This document shows, in pieces, positions 1 to 9,728 of a stretch of DNA of 64,000 nucleotides; position 1 is the stretch's first letter; the number at the start of each line of letters is the position of its first letter. The notes below the pieces were generated by a model. It saw nothing but the letters and a program-made list of their open reading frames with translations, was not told the DNA's origin and searched no databases. A program made the translations under genes and the position numbers. The DNA comes from Zhengitettix transpicula (lineage: Eukaryota > Arthropoda > Insecta > Orthoptera > Tetrigidae), in NCBI GenBank assembly GCA_037074705.1, contig CM073590.1, positions 214,254,746 through 214,318,745 on the forward strand, given 5' to 3'.

Positions 1-61
1 ACTACTGCCTTAAAAATATTATTTTTTCAATTATGTCCTGTGTAAGATACATAGCACTTAC

Positions 62-3000
62 CCAAAAGCATAGTTAACATTATCCCATCTTTCAAGATTT
101 GCCAAGAATATAGTTTTATTAAATTCATTGGGATTCTGCAGAAACTGAAACGGACAGTTGGATAACGGAATCTTTATTCGAGGCACCCTGTAGTCTCGAG
201 GAACAAATAAAGCATAATCTGAGTTTGAATCTTTCATAATCTTCAATATTCCAGCAGTTACTCGAGGATGATTTTGATGAAGTATGTATACAACCTAAAA
301 TAAAGAACAAAATACTGAGAAATTTTCAAAACATAAGAGTAAATATGTATGTTAATAATAGAGAAAATTATATGTCACAAAAAATTATGTTCTTCACATA
401 TAGTTTATTAAGTGGTTGTAAAAATGTTTAGTATGTTATATACGAGGGTGAATCAAATATAAACGAGACTTTTGGACCTGCGCGCGCAATAGTGATGGAA
501 GAACGTTCTGCTGTTATTGGCTGTTAGGTTGGTTTGTCAGGAGTGGGGGAAGCACGTGACTCATCATCATAGACTCACTCAGTGTCCATCGTTACGATGT
601 CCGAGCAGGAGGTACCTCCCTCTATTGCGCAACGTATTGTTATCAAGTTTTTAGCTGCAGAAGGTGTAAAACCGGCCGAAATCTTGAGAAGATTGACTGC
701 ACAGTTCGGGGAAGAGACGCTGTCGCGAGCTAGAGTGTTTGCTTGGCATAAACAGTTCGTGGAGGGCCGTGAACGTGTTGAAAATGAGAGCCATGACCGC
801 AGACCCCGCACCAGCATTACAGCGGGCAACATCGACAGTGTTCGTCAACTTGTTGAAGGTGATAGGCGTCTAACAACTTCGGATATTGCAATTGAGGTTG
901 GAATAAGTCATGGGAGCACTTACTCTATACTCTCAGAGGAGCTAGGGTATCGCAAGGTGTGTGCCAGGTGGGTTCCTCGCCTTCTCACAGTTGACCATAA
1001 ACTGAATCGTTTTCAAGTGTGTGAGCGTCTTCTTGCACGATTTCGGGAAGAAATTGTCACCTGTGATGAAACGTGGGTGCATCACTACACCCCTGAGTCG
1101 AAACAAGCGAGTATGGAGTGGAGGAAGAAAGGAGGAACCGGACCAGTGAAAGCCAAGTCACGATTATCGGCTGGCAAGGTTTTGGCTACCGTTTTTTTTG
1201 AGCAGCGTGGCCTGCTGCACCTGGATTTTTTGCATGAGCGCAGAACAATTAATGCGGCATACTACTGCCAAATTTTGACTGAAGTCAGACTTGCATATCG
1301 CCGCAAAAGACGAGACCTTCTGATGAGAAAAGTGATTCTCCTCCATGACAATGCTCGCCCCCATACAGCAGCCCTGACCGTACAAAAATTGGAGCAACTG
1401 GGTTGGGAGACACTGGAACACCCTCCATACAGTCCAGACCTGTCTCCCTGTGACTTCCATGTCTTTGGTCCTCTCAAGGAAGCTTTGGGAGGGCAAAAAT
1501 TCCACAGCGATAATGAGGTTGAAGCATATGTGCGCAATTGGCTACAAACACGACCTGACTCTTTTTACGTGGAAGGAATTAAAAAATTACCTATACGCTG
1601 GGAAAAATGTGTTTATAAATCAGGAGATTATGTAGAAAAATAAACTATGATTGTTTGTGTGTTTAAAATCAAAATAAATATTTAAAAAAATAAGCCTTGT
1701 TTGTATTTGATTCACCCTCGTAGCAGATGTGGGCAACCCCCGGCCCACAGGACACATCTGGTCCTTGTGCAGGATTTGTCTGTTAATTTTCCAGAAAGTA
1801 GTAATATAAAATTATTGATGATCATGTAAGCTTGCAATTAAAATATATTGAAAATTTTGTGATAGTGTATTTTACCTTCCCAGTCATCTGAACCCCATCT
1901 TTCTGCTCCTGAAACTAAAATAATAAACATTATCCTCATTCTACTTACAAACAGTAAATACAAATGGCATACAAGATTACTGTTACAAGTATTCAAACAG
2001 ACTGCTTCACACTAAAGTATGGAAGCCTATTTTTTTTGTTTCATTGTCTCAGCATCTTAGAAGAAAGACCAGGCTACTGAGTAGCTTGAATTACATGTTA
2101 CAATTAAGAACTGACCTGGTTAATAGTTGAGAGCCTTTTATTAAGCTGAAAAAGTATCTACATCCAAATGTGTTATATATATCTGAACTTTGAACAATAA
2201 GAATTAAGTAATTGTTACACAATTACATACTTTCCAATCACTTTCTGGATTTAACTTCACAACCACTTCATCACCTTCTAAAGCACGATTTCTATGTAGA
2301 ACTCCATCAATGAAAATATCTGTTCCTTTGTCCTGTAAAATTTGATTTCAATTAGCTTTAGTTAATTATTCAATATTTGCATCTTACATAATTATTCACA
2401 ACAAGTTACAAACTACTCACAGGGTTGTTAATATAAGCTTCTCTGTAATTACCACGGTTAATACGTATTTCACCCTGAAAAAAAAGTATTTCATTTTATT
2501 ATGTCTTATAAACTAACATAAATGTTAACAAAAAATTACACACTTGATGGTAATAGTACAAATGAACAAACACAACAATTAAATGCAGAACTGTATGCAG
2601 AGAGTTTGCCAAACAGTTCAGCAGACGGTGAAGTGACACTCAAAACCTAGCCGTCACATGGAAGGAATAAGTCATCTTACCTCTAAAGTACACCGATCCT
2701 ACTGAAAATTTATAGAATTTTCTCCTGATCAGAATGGCTATGCAGAGATTCAATTTCAGGTAACCCATCACCTTTCTCTCTTTAATTTCAATACCAATTA
2801 ATATAAAGCACTTAATGAAAATGTGTCAAGGACAACTTAAATAACACATTTCAATAGGAAAGAGACTGTAGCCAACTTACCTTAAATCAACAGTTGGTCC
2901 AGTCAGGTTGTCAGGAATATGAAAATAAATTTTCAAATACCTGAGCTGCCTTCATTAGCCTGAGCCCCAGTCTGACCAGACCAAGTGTTGATTAAAGGTC

Positions 3001-6000
3001 AGCTATCCCATCTCTCTTATGTATGACCTGGTCACATTATCCTGAAATGGTACAACACTCCTTCCTGAAGGAGGAGGCTGAGAGCCTCCGAAAATTTGAA
3101 GAACAATCTTCAGTTCCTTATGGCAAACACCAAACTTCACTTTCAGGTAAGCCACAACCTATCTCTCTTTCCTTTCCATACCAATATTGCAATGTACTTG
3201 CTATATACATATCAATTTAACAAAATTTATTAATGTTACAAAGCCTTTCTGTGCCCACCAAAAGTTCTTAAAATAATTTATTACCAATATTTTGTAAGTT
3301 AGTCTGTTGTATATGTAATCTCTCAATATTCATACAATAAATATGCTTTTATAATTCATTTAATTATGGATTTTTGTGTTTGTTAGAATACCTTTAAAAG
3401 AGTTTTATTTTCTAAGCCTTCAAGTACTTCAGATCTTGAAAAGTAAGTTTCAAATTTAATAATTTTCTTTGGACTTTCCTTCTTCTGTCTGAAAAGTTTG
3501 AATTTATGGTTATTATATTATTTAATATAACTATTTATTAATTCAGATAATTTGTACAAATGTTTATGAAAGACTAAATTTTAGATGGAAATTGATATTT
3601 TCATAAAAAAGGTATTCATGCAAACATTTTAAAATACTATCACTGCAAAATTATAAAATGTGTATGTGTATTTATATCTGTGTATATGTCCTGCATACAT
3701 TCTTAAACACAAAGAGCAATTTCAACCGAACTTTGTACAAGTCACTTACAATCAACATGCAAATGCTGTGGGAGTAAAGCACCCCTAGAAATGATAGTGG
3801 GAATGAATGGTATTTAAAAATAACGTTAAAACAACAGATATTAGTGTTGAATAAATAATTTTTGGGTCCAGTGAGATTAATAATTAAAAAAACTTTCTAC
3901 ATGTCACTTATGATCTGGGAACAAACCCTGTTGGGGCAAAACACCTCTAACAACTAAATGTGTGGGACTGGCAGGAAGCTGCATTTTTAAAAATAACTTG
4001 TTGTACAGTAAATAGATTTTAGGAACACTTGCTATAGTTTGTCTGATTTCAGTGACAAATGCAAATGAAAGATAGATGCAAATGCAAGATGGATTCATAG
4101 AAATAATGAGTGAATGTCCAATATTTGTTTAGATTCCGCCATTTTATAATTCACAGAGTTGATAGTGGCATCCACTGTAAGTTCACATTAAGTCACCCTC
4201 AGCATAAAGGGAGGGGTGAAAAGAGTTGCACTTTTTTACAAAAATGTGAAAACATTTGGATTAGCACCAAATAATAGTTTTCAGGATTGTCGAGATTGGG
4301 ATAGATGGGGCACCAAGACTGGCATCAAGGCCGAGTTGAATGCTGACATTATCAGCTTTGTGGTGGGGCATTTGGGGGATGGAGAAAAAATTGTTTAAAA
4401 TGCACCATTTTTTGTGTTGAACCCATAATTTTGTGTGTCTGAGAGGTACAATAATACTTTAAAATATGCTAGTTAAATTGCTCAGCCCCAACATATGCTA
4501 ACTTAGCAGCCCTTGGGGAGAGAGGTGGAATTCCTAATTTCAAATCCTGTATTTCAGATGTATATGGCCAAATAGGGCAAAATCTACTGATAGAAAATAA
4601 ATACTTTGACTGGCAGTACAATTTAATTACTGTCTGAATTGAGTAATCAGGGCATTGAATTAATACTTGAACATTTCAATTAAAAACAATTATTCCACAA
4701 TCCTTAGTACAGTACGAATATAAGTATTTATACACATTATAACTATAATTGTATATAAGTAAAATTAAAATGTTTTCCCATAAATTTGAATGAATTAGTT
4801 GACAAACATTACAATAACTAATGGTTAACATTTACATTAAAATACATACTTTTCTTTCCCTTTCTTCTTTTTCTTCAAGCTTGGGTCTGCATTTATGTCT
4901 GGAGTGTTTTCATGTGACTTTTTATCAACAAATTTTAAATGGTTATTTATCAGAATTGTATCACTTTCCAAAATATTATCCTTTTCTTTGCCTTGTTCTG
5001 TGGCACTTTCTAATGGAGTTTTAGCAGACTTTTTCTTAGATCTTACCCTTTTCTTCATTGCCTTTCGGATAATATCTGATGCACATGATTCATTTCTTTC
5101 TGCATCATTTGAAAGAACTGTGAGGAATTCTGAGATATTTGATTTATCACTAATTTTAACACTTGAAAGAAGAACTGTTAAATCCTGTGAACACTGAGGA
5201 ACTTGAAAATCTGTTTCTTCATTGATATTAGTTAATGCACTAGAATCCGCAATGCTATTTTCTTGACGTTTTCTGTAAAAGAAAACAAAAATACATTCAA
5301 AAAAATTATTTATTGTTCTATAATTGATATGAAAATTGTAGGCCAGTCCAAAACATATCAAAATAAAATTATGTTTATATTGTCTTCTTGTATAATCATA
5401 TAAAATAAAATGAGGCTTTCAAGCTAAAATATGAAGGTATTGATATTAGTTAGCTTTTGGGTTTATCCCAGTTTGTGCGGTTGTGTCCTTATAGCACTTT
5501 CAATTTTCCTTCACTTGGCAAAAGCAACAACTATTACAGAAACATTATGTGGTATTTATTTTATCACTTAATTATATCTATTCATTGGCTACTTCATAAT
5601 CTATTCATTAATTTTAATACGCACATTTTTATATTTTCTAAATATCTTTGATTTGATAAATGTTGGTAGAATGTCATAGGACAAACAAAAATGTGCAAGA
5701 GTAAAAGTTTAGTCACTAACATAGCATGGTTGAAAACAATACTGAAAAAGTTAAAATTATGTTATTAAAATTAAAACAAAAATAAAGCTATAATTTTTAT
5801 ATCAGACTTTGTGTGAAACTAAACTGTCATTAATAGAAGTTCAGTCAAGGCAAAAATCAATAAAAATTAAGGCTAATCTTTACTGAACGTCCCGGAGCCG
5901 AAAAAATTTTTTACCGTGTTTTCTGGATAATATACGAAATTCTAAGACCCCGTATACAATACGATGGACATTGACTTGGACACCTTAGTATTAAAACACA

Positions 6001-7257
6001 CAGCAAAAACGGGGGAAAAGAAAATTAGTAAACAACTGAAAACTCTTGTAATTAAATCTATTGCTAAAAATTAATAAGCTTTAAAAAATACAAAAATTTT
6101 GGGATGTTTAAACAAGAAATTATTTTTTTTACTATTTTGTCACAATGATGTAGTTCTTTTTTAAATAAAGCTTTTAACATCTTCAGAATTTTTTTCGTCT
6201 TTTTTTGCTAATCTGAAAGAATTGTAAATGCTATTATTAGAGGCAGAGGGGGGGTATTGTCTCCGTGGTGCTCATCTTCAGCCCAAATTATATATTTTTT
6301 AAATTCCTTTCATAAGCTTATTTATTAAAAATCTACGTTATACTAAAATTTGTAATACATACTTTTCTTTTCCTTTTTTCCATGAACGAGTTTTTACATC
6401 TTGAGTGTATGCATATGAATTACTTTTATAGCTGCATCTATTAACCAGTTTCAAATCAGCACTAATTTGAATAGGATCACTTTTCAACACACTATCCTGT
6501 TCCTTGTCTAGCTCCATGGTATTTTCTATTTCAGTTCCAACAGATTTTTTCTTTGATCTTAGCCTTTTTCTCATCACCTTTCCCATAGAATCTGACATAG
6601 GTAATGTGTTCCTTTCTACATCATTTGAAATAATGCCAATGGGCTGTTGGGAGGTATTTGATATAAAATTGGTGTCTATATCTTGTGGAGAGATGGGAAT
6701 TTCAGAAATAATTTCTGGCTTATTTTTACTTAATTTGCCTGGATTTGTTGTCACAACATTAATTGAATGTTTCCTGTGAAATAAATATTTTTTAAAACAA
6801 ATTTCACCCATGTTTATTGACAGTATATAAATGTTATTTACATATAAGCTTCTCATCTCACATGAATGAGCAGAAATATATCTGTATGGAATAAACATTT
6901 ATGTACAGAACTAATTATCTCATTAGGTGGTTTATGGTGAATTTCTTGTGTAAGCATAATCTTTATTTACTATAATATAGAAGTATAAAACCTATATTTT
7001 AAAAGCACTGTATTGCAAATGGCAACATATAGTTCAGTTAAACCTTGAGAAGGTCTGGTCAAATGCAAATTTTAACACAATACAACAAGAACACTATGTT
7101 AATAATTTAAGTGAAATTGTTTTATTCACCCTTTGATCACTAACTTTGTGTTTTTTCTCGTCCTTTGACTTCGTTTCCCCCCTACATTAATTAGGGTAGG
7201 ATCTTTATAATCAAGATTTAACCGGTCAAGTAGACACGGGTTTCCGTTGTCATTCAT
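62..7257 (-). CDS. DIS3L2: DIS3-like exonuclease 2, 5' part of the gene (8 coding exons, runs off the left edge)
   Basis: Processive 3'-5' exoribonuclease acting in the cytoplasm, known for degrading oligouridylated RNAs. Exons in transcription order: 7257-7130, 6773-6363, 5272-4850, 3488-3392, 2474-2421, 2332-2231, 1908-1876 and 294-62. All are bounded by AG/GT and join in phase. Recognition rests on several blocks typical of DIS3L2: [51 protein letters not shown], and finally [18 protein letters not shown] leading to the NYAFG linker before the RNB domain. The window therefore encodes the basic N-terminus and cold-shock domains. The RNB and S1 parts lie beyond position 1. The start at 7257 opens a 128 bp exon beginning [11 protein letters not shown] whose end phase fits the next exon. 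This first exon has no homology support and is the least certain. Exons 2 and 3 are diverged duplicates of each other. A mariner element occupies the intron between 1876 and 294. Confidence 0.92.
443..1720 (+). mobile_element. Full-length mariner transposon with TA target duplication
   Basis: The element begins CGAGGGTGAATCAAAT at 443 and ends with the inverted counterpart at 1720, giving terminal inverted repeats of about 28 bp with a few mismatches. The dinucleotide TA flanks both ends (441-442 and 1721-1722), as expected for Tc1/mariner insertion. The 1278 bp element carries one uninterrupted transposase frame. It lies in an intron of DIS3L2, in the opposite orientation to that gene. Confidence 0.95.
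597..1643 (+). CDS. Mariner transposase, intact reading frame
   Basis: Cut-and-paste DNA transposase of the mariner family, 348 residues from the ATG at 597. A GTG-initiated extension starts at 582, but ATG is preferred and gives the usual mariner length of about 345. The N-terminal half holds two helix-turn-helix DNA-binding regions. The catalytic triad is visible as D157 in TCDETW, D251 in LLHDNARPH and D286 in [16 protein letters not shown]. There are 34 residues between the second and third Asp, the D,D34D signature. The residue before the first Asp is Cys where mariners usually have Gly. The stretch before it ([10 protein letters not shown]) is a few residues shorter than usual. There are no stops or frameshifts, so it is either recent or still potentially functional. 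Activity is not shown. Confidence 0.95.
   Translation: MSEQEVPPSIAQRIVIKFLAAEGVKPAEILRRLTAQFGEETLSRARVFAWHKQFVEGRERVENESHDRRPRTSITAGNIDSVRQLVEGDRRLTTSDIAIEVGISHGSTYSILSEELGYRKVCARWVPRLLTVDHKLNRFQVCERLLARFREEIVTCDETWVHHYTPESKQASMEWRKKGGTGPVKAKSRLSAGKVLATVFFEQRGLLHLDFLHERRTINAAYYCQILTEVRLAYRRKRRDLLMRKVILLHDNARPHTAALTVQKLEQLGWETLEHPPYSPDLSPCDFHVFGPLKEALGGQKFHSDNEVEAYVRNWLQTRPDSFYVEGIKKLPIRWEKCVYKSGDYVEK
2590..3230. repeat. Two related interspersed repeat copies in a DIS3L2 intron
   Basis: Positions 2740-2810 and 3140-3195 share the same tail: TTTCAGGTAA, then a CC-rich stretch, TCTCTCTTT and ATACCAAT. They therefore look like two diverged copies of one repeat in direct orientation. The stretch between the flanking exons (2475-3391) shows no other coding content. 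The 65-residue open frame at 3023 lies inside the repeat. Confidence 0.5.
3720..4110. repeat. Degenerate direct repeat in a DIS3L2 intron
   Basis: Two blocks are alike. One, at about 3735-3800, runs from GTCACTTA to GTAAAGCACCCCTA. The other, at about 3903-3965, runs from GTCACTTATGATCTGGG to GCAAAACACCTCTA. Both are followed by similar AT-rich sequence. They probably represent an old interspersed repeat. The rest of 3489-4849 shows nothing recognisable. Confidence 0.45.
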
Positions 7258-8286
7258 ATTTTCGTTTCTAAAACTATTTTCTCTCTACTACTATTTTCAA
7301 TGTAATTTACACTATCGGAATTTGAATCATCCAGTACAGAATGCGAACTTGTGGAAAAATAATGGAGGTCTGATTTTAATTAATTAATTTTTACAACCGA
7401 GGATAAGATAAATTAGAAAACACTTATAAATTTACGCCATTCACCCATTGCAGACTATTGCAACAAGAGTGATTACACGGACAGACTTCTGGGTAAAGTC
7501 CTGATTGGGCATATTGAGCTGGAGCTTTCTTTCATATAATGAGATACTAATTCTTTTTCAGCACATTTCAAGAGTTCGCGGTGCATGAGCACTGACAATT
7601 TTATATCAACGGTGACATCGAATTAAGTTGCAGTTTAAATGACGTTACATTTCCTTAAATTTAGTTGTCAGAGATATTGTCTATCACATCGATGTAGGCC
7701 TATCCACTATTTTTTTTTATGAAAGATTATATTTAAAAAACAATTCCTTTTTTATTATTATAAATATTATATTCAGAGTAATATAATTATATCGGATCTT
7801 ACACTATCTAAGATAAATAAAATAATTATTTATAAGTAAGATCAACTTAGCAAAAAGAAAACAGCACAAGTAGAAATTCCTGAAATGTAAAACATCCAGA
7901 AATTAAGATTTGGGATGAGTATCCATAATTATATACATGGAAGTTAAATGAGATTAGGTTAATTATTTTCTTGTAAGTCATTTTTGCAGTTTCAGAGACC
8001 GTACATATACGACTAAGTTTTCTTCAGGAACTACGAAAACGAAAACACATGAGCGACACAACCAGATAAAACAGAAAAAAAAAAATCAAAAGCCTTTCAT
8101 TCTCAAAACAGACGGTTTATATATTTCATTTTAATGTAATAATACTTTCAAATCTTTGAAAAATTGATATAATACGATGGCATTAATAGTCCCTAAAAGA
8201 ATTTGTGGCGAAAACGGAAAAAAATATTCAACTAAATGGTATATTAAGATGAGAATTGTTTTGAAAATTAATAATAAGTTAAAGTA

Positions 8287-8430
8287 GCCAAATGCAGACA
8301 AAAGAAGTGATATAAATACCACACAAGCGTTTGTATTTTTAGTTTTCTTGTCAACCGAATAAAGTAAAAAGGGTTATAAAAACGTTGAGTGGTATTTATA
8401 TCACTTATTTTGCCTGTTTGGATATTTTTT
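8287..8430. repeat. Foldback pair of the CAGACAAAATAAGTGATAT repeat
   Basis: The left arm (8287-8340) reads from AGACAAAAGAAGTGATATAA through ATACCACAC. The right arm (8375-8430) is its inverted counterpart, ending ATCACTTATTTTGCCTG. The arms of about 55 bp are centred near 8350 and could form a hairpin. Further single copies lie at 8985-9072, 12836-12920, 52535-52600 and 57165-57230. Confidence 0.75.
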
Positions 8431-8984
8431 CTTTTTATTAAATAGTATATTTTAACGTCAGTTTTTGATAAAAATAATATCTTTATCAACTAAATTATTC
8501 TGTCGAATAGTATTTACTACGGCAGTAGTCGGAAACCTGTGATTGTTGCGCACGAAACGAGTTTGCTTTCATTACAAGTGCACTTTTGGAAATAAAAGTG
8601 ACTTGTTTTACTTTCTCCAAATTAGAGTGAATTACAATACCTTGTAGCTTCTTTTTTTGTAATTTGAAACAAAAATTTTAGTGTATTTAGTCTCCTTTCT
8701 ACTTTTTTTGGACTGCAAAATCAAGTAATATTGTGCCTTTATTAGTACAATGCGGAAACATCATCAAATATTATAAATAAAATTGGAAAATCAACATTTA
8801 TGTTTTAAAAAAAAGGAATTATTTATTGTCGCATCAACAGTTATGGTCATTAGAGACTTTGTACTCTGTTGAATTCGTCTCTGTAGGGCAGCTAATTGTT
8901 GTGAGTTTCTGAGCATGGAGGCAGTCGCACACAACATGCACCTTGTACCTGTGAGATATTCTTATTTTGATAATAATAAGAAAG

Positions 8985-9072
8985 ATAGCCAAATACAGAC
9001 AAAATAAGTCATAATATAAAAACCACACAACGTTTCTTTGATCCTTGTGCCTTTCTTCAGGTTCTAAGAAGA
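8985..9072 (-). repeat. Single copy of the CTGAAGA / CCACACAACGTTTC repeat
   Basis: It shares with 12836-12920 the order ACAGACAAAATAAGT, then ACCACAC, GTTTCT and CCTTTCTTCAGG. Read on the minus strand, it shows CTGAAGA, a short spacer and GAAACGTT. It is discussed in the findings as a possible decayed hammerhead-type motif. Confidence 0.65.
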
Positions 9073-9491
9073 GCCTAGAGCGAATAAATTATGACTTATT
9101 ACCATTATACATTAATTATATTTATATAATAAACAATTGACTAGTTACATCTTAATAATCAGTATTTTATTACAATTAGTCCTGAAATATAACTGCGATC
9201 ATTGTTTTGAGAATCTAAATATTTAAAAAAATTGTAATCTATTGAGAAATTTTGGTTTAGCTAATACATCGTTTGTAAAAAGAATCCAGCTAAAAGTTTT
9301 AAGAAAATCGTATTAATGTAACTGAATATATTAATCGTATTCCAAAAATTGTACGTAGAATTCAGTTGGGAATGCAAATAAAATTATCAGAAATATTTCA
9401 ATATTATAATCTTTGGATTGTTTTACCATAAATACTTTGAATAAATCGTGGATAAAAACATGAGATTTAATATCTATGGAAATGTGAAAAG

Positions 9492-9501
9492 TCCCGCCAA
9501 A
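9492..9501 (-). promoter_or_regulatory. E2F-type site upstream of ATAD5
   Basis: The minus strand reads TTTGGCGGGA, a textbook E2F binding sequence, 228 bp upstream of the ATAD5 start codon. It fits the S-phase role of ATAD5. Binding is inferred, not shown. Confidence 0.5.
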
Positions 9502-9624
9502 TGTTCAATATGTTCTAAACGTTAATACTTTTTTAATATGGTTATGTTTTAAGCTATTAATGATAAATATGGGGTGGACATTGCAAATATGATTCTGATA
9601 TCGAGCATAATTTTAGGTCGTTAC

Positions 9625-9717
9625 GTAAGTTGTTAATGTTTTATTCGTGAATTATTTCGTGATGCCAGTGAATTATTCATTAATTTTAAACTTGTTCCAA
9701 TATTTATTATTTTGCAG
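9625..9717 (+). other. Probable 93 bp intron in the ATAD5 5'UTR
   Basis: A strong donor (GTAAGT at 9625) is followed by a pyrimidine-rich stretch and an acceptor (TTATTTTGCAG ending 9717), eleven bases before the ATAD5 ATG. This would place the first, non-coding exon between roughly 9500 and 9624, just downstream of the E2F-like site. Confidence 0.5.
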
Positions 9718-9728
9718 GACTGATTGAA

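Larger units (their letters stand above)
7258..9490. other. Spacer between the divergent DIS3L2 and ATAD5 genes
   Basis: No credible coding sequence was found. The spacer is AT-rich and holds an inverted pair of one repeat family (8287-8430) and a further single copy (8985-9072). It may contain the DIS3L2 5'UTR exon and promoter, which I could not place. Confidence 0.5.

Noticed and set aside
582..596. GTG-initiated extension of the mariner transposase
   Set aside because: Animal translation starts at ATG. The ATG at 597 gives the family-typical length and begins the conserved N-terminus.
4895..5197. Plus-strand 100-residue open frame
   Set aside because: It is the antisense shadow of DIS3L2 exon 3 (5272-4850), which is supported by splice sites and by its duplicate exon.
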